In this document: positions 24,691 through 32,960 of the stretch, one piece after another
How positions within the stretch are numbered: the first letter of the stretch is position 1
How the letters are laid out: the number at the start of each line of letters is the position of its first letter
Origin: Dromaius novaehollandiae
Lineage: Eukaryota; Chordata; Aves; Casuariiformes; Dromaiidae
Direction: 5' to 3'
Assembly: GCF_036370855.1 (NCBI RefSeq)
Contig: NC_088098.1
Location: 143,860,721 to 143,924,720 of the forward strand
DNA: 64,000 nucleotides
Position numbers and translations under genes: made by a program
The notes under the pieces: model-generated
Databases searched by the model: none
Told to the model about the DNA's origin: nothing
Seen by the model: the letters and a program-made list of their open reading frames with translations, nothing else

Positions 24691-27600
24691 TAGTAACGCC
24701 ATGAGCCACTCAGTGCACCAGTGGCACAAAACGAAATTCAGCGTGGGGCAAAGAGGGGACCCAGTCCCTACTGCCAGGCACTGTGCAAACCATCCTCCCC
24801 CTTCTCTGGGATGGGGCAGTAGGTGTGCATTGGAGTAGCACAAGGACAGCCCCCGAAGTGTGCCACAAGTCAGGTGCCCAGCAAGATGCTCGGGAGGCCT
24901 CTGAATAAACTGAAAGGCAAAAGGAATTAGCCATCATCTTTTGTCATCTCCCATAAAAAGGTGGGAAGCCTTGTTGTCTGTAGCTTCAGGAGACACAGGG
25001 AGAGCACACCTGCTTAATTTTCTGACTTGACTCGAGCCTTGGATTTGGCAAAGATCCATTCTTACATCCCAGAGTCATTTTAGTTGCCTTGTCCTGCCTT
25101 TTCTTCCAAACAGTCAAACCTGGAAACTAGAACTCCAGTATCCCAGGAGGATATTACTGACGTAATGCAGCATGACAATGTGCAAGCCCTCTCTGCTTCC
25201 TGCGTTTGTACTTTCAAGTACTCTATAAAGAAAATAATCTTTTCCAAAACTGTGTTGTGCTGGGGACACATTTAATTTGTTATTCATTGTGGCCAATAAG
25301 CTCTTTTTCTTTTTCCCCCATAACTGACCATTACTTTATCTCTCTCCTGGCTGTGAATCTTTCCAAACTGTTAAGTTTTGTACTTACTTATGTTAAACTT
25401 CACCTTTTGAATAATGCAGGTAGACTTGAACTCTTCTATTTTGAATTTTCTCACGACTTAATGTCATCCAAATGCCTGACTGGAGGGAGGTCCATTAATT
25501 AACACCACTGATAGCTCAGAACTCATTTTCTGGCTCCCTCTTTTGAAAGGGAGATTTGTTTTGTTTGTTTGATTCCTCTTTGTGCTGTGCATTCATGTCT
25601 GCCCAGGCTTTTGTGCTGTGCCCATCATTGCAGAATGTCGGATAACTAGTAGCTCCCTTTTAATTCACAGAACAGATACTGTCTAGGCAGCAGCACAATT
25701 TGGCCTAAAAAGCAATATTTCAGGCCTAACATGTAATCTATAGATTTGTCCAATCTAATTAGTGCCACTTGCATCAGCTCTTTTATGATGTAGACATATA
25801 TCCACTCAGAAAATCACTAGAGCTACAAAGTCAGCTGCCAGGCAGCCATTCCATCAATTCTTGGTCACTTTTGGCTTGGAATTGACTTGGAAGATGCTCT
25901 AGAGATGGGAGGCTCTGAAACACATTATCAGTCCCTTAAACAACGTATTTTCCTACTGTTCACTCTGTCTTAGTCAATTGCTCTTTTATTAGATAAGGCT
26001 CCATTTTTTCTAACTTTATTGCATTTTCTTGTGTTCAGGTAAAATAGTGTTTTTGTCAAAGTCAGTGATAAAACCTCCACAGGAAAAAATACTGAAAAAG
26101 TACATATATATAATGTACCTTAAGACAACAGACTGAGAGACAAATAAATTTGACTGAGAAACAGATAAATTAATGTGTACTGAGTGCTGTGCAGCATGGC
26201 CAGACAGTTTGCTATACTGAAGCTAGCTCATTTACAATTGCCATTGGTGTTTCTAACACGTGTGGTACTGCAGTGTAGATATACTCCAGGAACAAGTTGG
26301 CCATGTGCATTCACTGGGCATCTTAGATATGGTTCTGACACTTGTCCTCCAAGGAATTGTTCTGTTAGTCTCAAAATCATTTCCATAAACCAGAATGTAT
26401 CTGCTTACATTTTTGCATCTAAAATTCCTTCCAAAACATTGAAAATTCAACGTGCAGTGAAAAATCACATTCGGAAATGATCAGTTTGTGTTCGACTTTC
26501 TGGGTCTGAATCTCCTCCTACTTTACTAGTGTAAATCACAAGCCTTGCACTGAGACCCCTGAAGTTATGCAAAGACAGCTGCCCCCCCAGAAAGGGGATG
26601 AGTCCAGCTGGATATTTTCATTGGTGAAGAAATTCAGAAATGTTATTTATTTCAACTTAAACTCATCAGACTTCTGTCCAATTTGCCTGTGTCTTTACTG
26701 CAAAAGGAAAATATACATTTGCATCGTTGCCTTTTACAGGTTTATGATGAGAGGGGATAACTTCGGTATTAGCTGCGCCTGCTCCAAGCACAAGTTTTGT
26801 CCACCACTTCAGACCACTGGTTGTTCCCTTTTCAAACACAGCCCAGTTCTGGGGATTTGTTGGCTTCAGACCCCCGCCGAGAACAAGGATATGCTGTGTC
26901 TCAGTGGGATTTTTCACCATTAGTTGAATTCTGCGGTGACACAAACTGACCGAGTCTGGGAATATAAAAACAAACCTGTCTTTCCAATATGTTATAATTG
27001 TTGTGATTTGGAACACCGAATAAACACTGTAGCAGGAGCAGTGGATAGCCCAGAGGGAGCTGTGATGATTTCATATTGGCCAGGGTTGCCTGTGAACTTA
27101 ACAAGAAACAGCCCAACCTCCTTGTGCCATCTATGTTGCATAAGCATTCTGTACATTAGAATGGGATTTAATTTGGTGCATTTAAAGCTGCATGCATTAG
27201 CATGTGATTGTGGGTCTTTTCTACCCATCTTCTGTGCGTGTCCTTCACTGCAAATGTGCATTGGCTGCAGCTCATTTTCAAAGAGAATCGAGAAAGAGAA
27301 AACCGAAAGCTACATGTATTAGTATTGCTCTTTAATTTAATATCAGCTTACAAGGTGGAAATTAAAATGATTTTTCTGTCACTGTTACCTCTTTTCACTT
27401 GGCAAGGATCGATTTCCTTCTCCCCTACTGCTTGCTAATAAGACATCTGAAAACTAGGATGGTTTTTATGTTTACTTCCTTGTTTAAATCAGCTTTGTCA
27501 AGTCAGGACAGCTTTGGCAATATACTTGCTGTTTAACTTGTGATTTCTGTGTTGGCTCAGTCTGCACCAGTGACAGAACATCAAGCATGGAGAGGCTATA

Positions 27601-28239
27601 TATTTTTAATTATGCAGGGATGCCCTTGTGTATAAGTACATGCAAATTAAATAAGTAGAATTCAAAAACTGCTCATAACAGATTGCACACGTTACACAGT
27701 CACATTTCAGGCATACAAATGACAGTGCACTATTCATGCTGACAAGTACTGAGGTATCAGACATCACTTAGTACAGTGTGATGCCATTGCCATTGCTATG
27801 TCTAACACTGCTAGGCTTGGTACCACTATCTCGGGTGCTGACAAGCAAAGGAACGCTGATGCCAATGCAAGGCAAACACTGAGGGCTCCAGTGTGGGAAC
27901 AGCTGAACAACCAGTCTACACAGAATTGCACCTTCCAGGGAAGGAAATACTACATGTCCAGGAAGTGGGTTAGAAAAAAATATGCCATTTTTGATGTCTC
28001 AAAGAATTTGACATACGCACATAACCATATGCCTGCAGAATCTAGCACTCCTTTGAAATGGTTAGGAGAAACTAGTGAATGAAGTTGCTGTCTGGAGTCC
28101 AAGCTGGATTTTACGAACTTGTTATTTGTACCCCGGTAGCACTACAGCTCCTGCCAAGATGCAATTACCTCAAAAGAAAAAATGTTCAGTGAAGATCTCA
28201 CAATCTGAGGCAAATCACACCAAAAGGAAAAGAAAGGAA

Positions 28240-28330
28240 ATATGGTCATCTGCATATTGCAGATGAGGAACTGAAATACAGAAAGACTAAATGACCATGG
28301 CATTAGTGGCACGGGCTGCACTGTCGGTAT
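28240..28330 (+). repeat. possible MIR-like SINE core
   Basis: 'gcagatgaggaactgaaata' followed by 'cagaaagactaaatgacc' resembles the MIR core (usual 'cagatgaggaaactgaggca' then 'cagagaggttaagtgact'). It is short and weak. Confidence 0.35.
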
Positions 28331-29426
28331 TCCTAAATAGCTGACCACTCCTCCCGCATGAAAAAGCTGAGCTTTTTCAGAAAGTCAGGTAATATGTTCT
28401 CCAGCATTTCTCTTGGGATATTATCTCATACCCTTTAGACATTTCATTGTGTCAGAAATCTGCTTATTTAACAGCATAGCATTTCTCTTTCATATTCTAT
28501 TTCCATTGCTGTTTCTTAAATCCCCATGTTCAGTATTAATAACAATTTTTCCTCTCGGGTGTTTACGTCTTGAATATCTATTGAGCATTACCTTACCTTC
28601 TTTCTCTCAAACTTGATTATCCTTCATTTATCCGGTTTATATGTATTAAAGTTCTAGTCTTGCCTTCTCCTTCTTGAAAATGTTGCTCTTATCCTCCTCA
28701 GGGAGATGACGTCTCAAAGTTTCTTTCATGCCTGTCTTACACGAGTCCGTGATTTTCTTCAATTTTTCTGCATTTTTGATGCGGTCGCACCAGGAGCAGA
28801 AGCCCCCTCCTGTGAAGAGGGACCTGGCTCTGTCAGCTCTACAGCTCCAAGGGGGCAACTCCTGATGTCACCCCAGCAGCGGCACGTGCTGCGCGAGTGG
28901 CCTGTGTCCCCCGCCCGGCGCACACTCGTGGTGGCCACCTGCACGAGGAACTGAGGCGAGGGCACCGGCAGCCCTGGCTCCCTCACAGCCCCGGGCTGGC
29001 CTTGGGGCCCTGCTTGCCGCCCCGGGAGCCAGGTGGGCACGCAGGTGTCCTGGCACACTGTAGGCGGCGAGCGCCAAGCGCCGCCTGCCCCTGCCAGGCG
29101 CCACTGGCTGCGTGGGCAGATCTGGCTTCACAGAAACCTGGGGCGAGCTGGAGACTGCATCAGAGCTGCTCCTTGGGAGCGGGAGACGGCGTTTCATCCG
29201 ATTCCCAGCTTCCTGTCCTATTTTTGCACCGTGTGCCCTGTGGTGCCTTCGGAGCTATTCTGGAGGCCACAGCGGCAGGCGGAGGCTCCCGGGGGGCTGC
29301 GACCCGTGCCGATACAGAAAGTCTTTCCTTTTATTTGGGGAGGGGGGAAGGGGGCACGCGGGGGGTCCTCCGCCTTTAGGAAACGGGGCCAAGCCTCCGC
29401 CGTCCTTCAGCCCCGGCGCCCGGTCT

Positions 29427-29457
29427 CCAATGAAAAATAAGGATGGCGGAGACGTCA
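29427..29457 (+). promoter_or_regulatory. CCAAT / YY1-like / CRE-like motif cluster
   Basis: CCAAT lies at 29,427-29,431, a YY1-like GGATGGCGGA at 29,441-29,450, and a CRE-like GACGTCA directly after it at 29,451-29,457. YY1 motifs of this type are typically found at or just downstream of start sites of CpG-island promoters. The start site itself is inferred, and no TATA box is seen nearby. Confidence 0.35.
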
Positions 29458-29552
29458 GGTGCGGGCGCAGGGGGGACACGGGGAGAGGAAATCCCGTTTC
29501 TTCGCACCAGCCTGTAATTACAACCAGGACACACGCCCCGGCGGGCTGGGGC

Positions 29553-29562
29553 GGGGGGGGGG
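29553..29562. repeat. G10 tract next to a GAG-repeat
   Basis: Ten consecutive G, followed by CGGGGGC, then the purine-rich GAG repeat. The G-rich strand could form a G-quadruplex in the 5' flank of the candidate gene; that is inference. Confidence 0.7.
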
Positions 29563-29569
29563 CGGGGGC

Positions 29570-29595
29570 GAGGAGGAGGAGGAGGAGGAGGAGGA
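29570..29595. repeat. (GAG)n microsatellite
   Basis: Eight or more uninterrupted GAG units. In frame this encodes poly-Glu on plus and poly-Ser/Pro/Leu on minus, which explains the low-complexity frames around it. Confidence 0.9.
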
Positions 29596-29886
29596 AGAGG
29601 GGGGAGACGGGGGCGAGCTGCGGCGAAGGGAGGGGAAAGAGGCGCTGGGCGGCATATTGATCAGCGTCGTCCCAGTCTGCGGCGGCTCCGCTGCAGGCAC
29701 CGCTCGCCCGCGGCTCCGCTGCCCCCTCTGCGGGCGCCCGGGGCCGCGGAGGCGGCGGCGCCCGCCGCGTCCCGCCGCGACTTGGCGCCCCCCGGCCGTT
29801 GATGGCTGTCGTCGGAGAGCTTCGCTGGAGCCGGGCGCCTGACACCTGTCCCCCATGGGCCGCCCCCGCGCCTAAGTTTGCCCGGC

Positions 29887-29909
29887 CCGCCGCCGCCGCC
29901 GCCGCCGCC
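29887..29909. repeat. (CGC)n microsatellite
   Basis: About seven uninterrupted CGC/GCC units, about 340 bases upstream of the 42-codon frame and probably in its 5' untranslated region if transcription starts upstream. Confidence 0.85.
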
Positions 29910-30252
29910 TCCGCCTCCGGGCGGGCTTGAAGCCGCGGCGGGGCCGCGGCGCCCATGGCTGGACGCCCCGCGGCGCTGAGGCGTCGGTGCGCGCCGCCCC
30001 GTCCCGCCCGCCCAGGAGCCGCCGCCGCCGCGCCCGCCCGAGCGCCGCAGCGCGGGCAGGCCCGCGGCGGGCGCTGAGGGAGGCAGCCCCGCCACGCGCC
30101 GCCGCCTGCGCGCGAGCGGCCGTTGCTCGGCGGCCGTTGCCCGCCGGCCGTTGGCGGGGCGGCGGCGGCGGCGGGAGCCGTGCGCGCTCGCCGCCCGCCC
30201 GCGCGCGGTTCCCGAGTAGCGCCTGCTCCTTCGGCGGCGGCCCGCGGGGGAC

Positions 30253-30381
30253 ATGCAGTCCCTCATCTCCCCGGTGACCAAGGCTATTCTGGTGGCTTTG
30301 TTCATCTTCGCCATCCTGCTGATCCTCTACGTGATCCTGTGGTACATCTGCCGCGATGTGGATTGCGACCACGGCATCTGA
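30253..30381 (+). CDS. 42-residue single-pass membrane microprotein (candidate)
   Basis: The frame begins 'MQSLISPVTK', continues as a purely hydrophobic and aromatic helix at residues 11-32 (begins 'AILVALFIF', ends 'LWYI'), and closes with a short polar tail of residues 33-42, 'CRDVDCDHGI', holding two Cys and three Asp. The one membrane segment makes it a signal-anchor or tail-anchor peptide; orientation is uncertain. C33 and C38 could be lipidated or pair with a partner. The ATG has G at -3 and C at +4, an acceptable but not ideal context. No earlier in-frame ATG gives a longer sensible protein. The coding stretch is about 55% GC within a much GC-richer island, and most codons end in C or G. 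Peptides of this design often regulate pumps, channels or receptors, but no function can be assigned here. I do not recognise the family. The alternative is an upstream ORF or a chance frame. Confidence 0.6.
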   Translation: MQSLISPVTKAILVALFIFAILLILYVILWYICRDVDCDHGI

Positions 30382-30600
30382 GCGGCGGCGGCGCGGCGCG
30401 AGGGTCTAGGCGCCGGCTGCGCCTCGCGGCCGGGACCGGGACCAGGGCCGGAGCCGGGGCCGGGCGGGCGGCGGCAGCCGCCGGGGAGACGGAGAGAAAG
30501 GAGAAGGGCGAAGAGAGAAAGGCCGAGCCGAAGGAGCCCGGAGGAGCGCTGCAGTCCCGAGGCGAACCTCAGCTTGACCTTCAGCGACCAGGGTGACCCG
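30382..30600 (+). other. probable 3' part of first exon after the 42-codon frame
   Basis: GC-rich sequence between the stop codon (30,379-30,381) and the splice donor at 30,601. No poly-A signal is present, so if the transcript is real it should continue by splicing. A 219-base gap from stop to exon junction exceeds the usual 50-55 base limit for escaping nonsense-mediated decay. Confidence 0.4.
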
Positions 30601-30606
30601 GTGAGT
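30598..30606 (+). other. candidate 5' splice site
   Basis: CCG|GTGAGT, with the intron starting at 30,601. GTGAGT is a near-ideal match to U1. It lies in the CpG island on the same strand as the 42-codon frame, where a first-exon donor is expected. Partner acceptor not established. Confidence 0.5.
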
Positions 30607-30710
30607 CCCCGCCGGCCGTGCCCGGGGCGCGGCGCCCGCTGCGGGGCTGCGCCCTCCCCGCCGCCCCCGGGACGCACGGGGCCGGCGGGCGCGCACGCAC
30701 ACACTCGCAG

Positions 30711-30711
<1 letters not shown>

Positions 30712-30750
<39 letters not shown>
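30712..30750. repeat. (CA)n microsatellite
   Basis: Nineteen to twenty perfect CA units inside a wider imperfect CA-rich tract (about 30,695-30,780), starting 112 bases after the candidate splice donor. Intronic CA repeats near donors can bind hnRNP L and change splicing. This is a good polymorphic marker locus. Confidence 0.95.
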
Positions 30751-30753
<3 letters not shown>

Positions 30754-30871
30754 CAGACACTCACACGTACACACACGGGCGCGCAGATGTGTGTGCGTGC
30801 TAGCGGAGGTGTCCGCTCAGAAAAAGCAGCACCCGTCCTGCCGGTCTGGGTAAATTGTGCGGACCCCACCG

Positions 30872-30884
30872 CCCCCCCCCCCCC
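30872..30884. repeat. C13 tract followed by a CA-rich run
   Basis: Thirteen C in a row, then ACACACACATACACCC. Low complexity; prone to length variation and sequencing error. Confidence 0.9.
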
Positions 30885-31015
30885 ACACACACATACACCC
30901 CTTTACATTTTTAGCGATGCACACCTCCAACAGGCAGGCGCGCCCTGGGTCGCTGCCAGCCCGGGGCTGCCGCCGGGGCGCAGGGAGGCGGGTGGTGGGA
31001 CCGGGCGGCCGGCTA

Positions 31016-31110
31016 TGCTGAGCCGTGCTGTGCCGAGCCGGGCCATGCCGTCCCATGCCGTGCCCTGACGTGGCGAGCCGAGCCGTGCCCTGCCGAGCCG
31101 GCAAGTGCCG
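31016..31110. repeat. degenerate pentamer array (TGCCG/AGCCG), 19 units
   Basis: The 95 bases divide in constant five-base phase into units of the form TGCCG, AGCCG, TGCTG, TGCCC, TGACG and GGCCA, with no slip over 19 units. The phase shows tandem origin followed by point changes. It explains the Ala/Pro/Ser/Met-rich frames read on both strands here. Confidence 0.8.
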
Positions 31111-31295
31111 CCTGTGCGGCCCCGCATTGGCGTGCAGTAGATGGCTGCGCGGCGAGGCAGAGGGTAAAGGTGAGCCCAGGGGACGGGGAAGGCAGCGCTG
31201 CATCCGTGCATCCAGGGGCGGATTGGGGCAGCGGTGGGAAATTGCGCGTGCATGATTCACGTGCGCGTTGCCCAGCCGACACCAGGAGACCCTCC

Positions 31296-31309
31296 GGGGG
31301 GGGGGGGGG
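31296..31309. repeat. G14 tract
   Basis: Fourteen consecutive G within the 3' part of the CpG island. Length is likely variable; frames crossing it are unreliable. Confidence 0.9.
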
Positions 31310-32907
31310 AGCAGGGAGAGGGGTGGCTGCGCCCCGCCTCGGAGCCGGTCACCGCGGGCAGCGGGGGGGCGCAGGAAAACGCGCCTCGGAAGTTGTGCAC
31401 GGGCAGCGGTCGCTTGCCCGCTATCCCCAACGCTGCATTTTATCGTGGCACGTGCTTGGCGGTACTCTGCGCAAATGGGTTAATAGCTAAGGGTTAAGCT
31501 AACGCCCGAGCAATGTAAGGAAATGTTGATTAAAAAGTATGCAGTCGATGCGCAGGAACATACCGAGTGCGCCGGGACACTACGCCGAGCGTATCCTTCC
31601 CTGCTGTTTTCACACCTAAAGAATTTGTCATTGAATATTTTTGCTATTGTTGTTTCGTTTAATTTAATACAATATGCTACGGCAGACAGACATCAACACA
31701 TTGCCTTTAAAGTGAAAAGACCTATTGAAAAGAAAATGGTACTAAACACTCGGGATGCGAATGTTTCTGTCCTTGGCAGACTAGCACTAAGGAATCCGAA
31801 TCAAGTCTAACTGCGTGTATTATCCCTAGCGTGGTTGCATTCTGACTCTGCAGGGTGTGGATGTGTGGACATACTAGGAAATAAGAGAAAATCAGAGTTG
31901 GTTTTAAAGGAGGAAAAACACTATAACCAAGTGTGAAGTCTAATTGTGTGATTCGAGATGATTTGACATTGAGTATTGGTGACTGGAAGCTCACCTTTGC
32001 AACAGGGGTCTGTATTTGAAAGGAATTTGTTTGGAAAGAGGTTCTTTTCCCATTTCGAGTTGTGCTTCTGTTCAGATTTCATTTCAGAGGTCTTTTGACC
32101 CGACTAGTTGATCAAACATGACAGTACCATTAACGCACCCTACTAATGTGATTATAGCAGCGGTGACATCAATGTTTACTTACCCTGCAACTACAGTAGC
32201 AATGCATTTGTTTACTTCTCTTATGCACACTGAAATGTCTGTTACTGAACAGTTCTGAACAGCAAAGGAAGAAAGGAGAAGGAAGGGAAAGCTCTTAAAG
32301 GCATTTAAAAACGGGCATAGCTCTGTTTTCCTCATACATATAGTTATCTGGAAAGAAAATGATTCCCAAGTCTTCTTCCTTAAAATTTTTGCAGTTTCAC
32401 TAGTCAGTAAACTTGTTCCTACTTAAGCAGCAAAAGCCTCTTCACACTTTGACATATCAGGTTGTATCACATGTCCCCTTCCAAACAACAGCAATACACA
32501 CCTTCTGCCCGTATCCCAGCTGGCAGGAAATAATATGCAATACAGTTGTGGTGACTTTGCCATTCAGTGTTAATTATTTAACAGTAAATCAGTATTTAAA
32601 ATTGTTAGTTACAGAACTGAATGGAATACAGCAAATCAAAGTGGTTTTCAAGAAACTTTAAATATTGACAGGTTTGTGTGTATGTGATTGTGTCTTAAGT
32701 GTCAGTATGACTAAATATGTTTTATAGTACCTGTCATAGCTAACATTATTCAGCTTAACACTTGCAGAGGCTGTGAAATAGTCTATTCAGTTATTGTCTG
32801 ACCATTAGTGTTTCCAGATGGCTCATTATTTTTTGAGAATATAGTTTCTAGGAGACAAGATATATAAAATATTTTTTTCTAACAGCTTTTATTCTAACTA
32901 AAGTAAG

Positions 32908-32960
32908 TATATGTGTGCGTATGTGTGTATAATGCATATATATATGTATATATTTGTATA
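32908..32960. repeat. TG/TA low-complexity run
   Basis: Imperfect alternation of TATATG, TGTGCG and TATATA units, an interrupted purine-pyrimidine microsatellite. Confidence 0.75.

Larger units (their letters stand above)
18081..28779. other. AT-rich non-coding DNA
   Basis: No supported gene. It contains MIR-like pieces (21,230-21,430; 24,520-24,690; 28,240-28,330), an A22 run (23,904-23,925) and possible conserved non-coding stretches (23,460-23,600 and 26,900-27,210). Frames of up to 132 codons near 26,570-27,320 overlap on both strands and show no domain. A perfect 16-base palindrome with two central bases, CCACTGA-CA-TCAGTGG (19,890-19,905), resembles cores of old sauropsid palindromic repeats. 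Confidence 0.55.
28780..31480. promoter_or_regulatory. CpG island with probable promoter
   Basis: GC content rises abruptly at about 28,780 and falls back at about 31,480, with dense CpG throughout and AT-rich sequence on both sides. It is the only such island in the window. It contains several CCG and GGA runs, GC-box-like G-rich stretches, CACGTG E-boxes at 28,883, 31,258 and 31,449, and a cluster of core promoter motifs at 29,427-29,457. It encloses the 42-codon frame and a downstream splice donor, so a plus-strand start between about 29,430 and 30,250 is plausible. CpG-island promoters often fire in both directions, so a minus-strand transcript is possible too. Long open frames here (for example 29,255-29,956 minus) are Ala/Gly/Pro/Arg-rich by-products of base composition. 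Confidence 0.85.

Noticed and set aside
26924..27322. 132-codon plus-strand frame, longest outside the CpG island
   Set aside because: Cys/Ile/Leu mix without any domain; competing frames of similar length on both strands; no splice-site framing.
27798..28082. 94-codon plus-strand frame
   Set aside because: Reads smoothly but matches no family I know and has no exon borders; kept only as a note.
29112..29660. 182-codon plus-strand frame in the CpG island
   Set aside because: Low-complexity Gly/Arg-rich translation that passes through the G10 and GAG repeats; overlapping frames of similar length on all strands show it is a composition effect.
29255..29956. 233-codon minus-strand frame in the CpG island
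   Set aside because: Ala, Gly, Pro, Arg and Ser runs come from CCG, GAG and G-tract repeats; no domain, and it crosses microsatellites.
29661..30372. 217- and 166-codon minus-strand frames antisense to the microprotein
   Set aside because: Arg/Ala/Gly-rich composition artefacts with no recognisable domain.
30123..30596. 157-codon plus-strand frame overlapping the microprotein in another frame
   Set aside because: Ala/Gly/Arg-rich, no hydrophobic or domain pattern; the 42-codon frame explains the local base composition better.
30574..31068. 164-codon frame with a His-Thr repeat
   Set aside because: The His-Thr run is the CA microsatellite translated, and the Ser/Pro/Ala end is the pentamer array.
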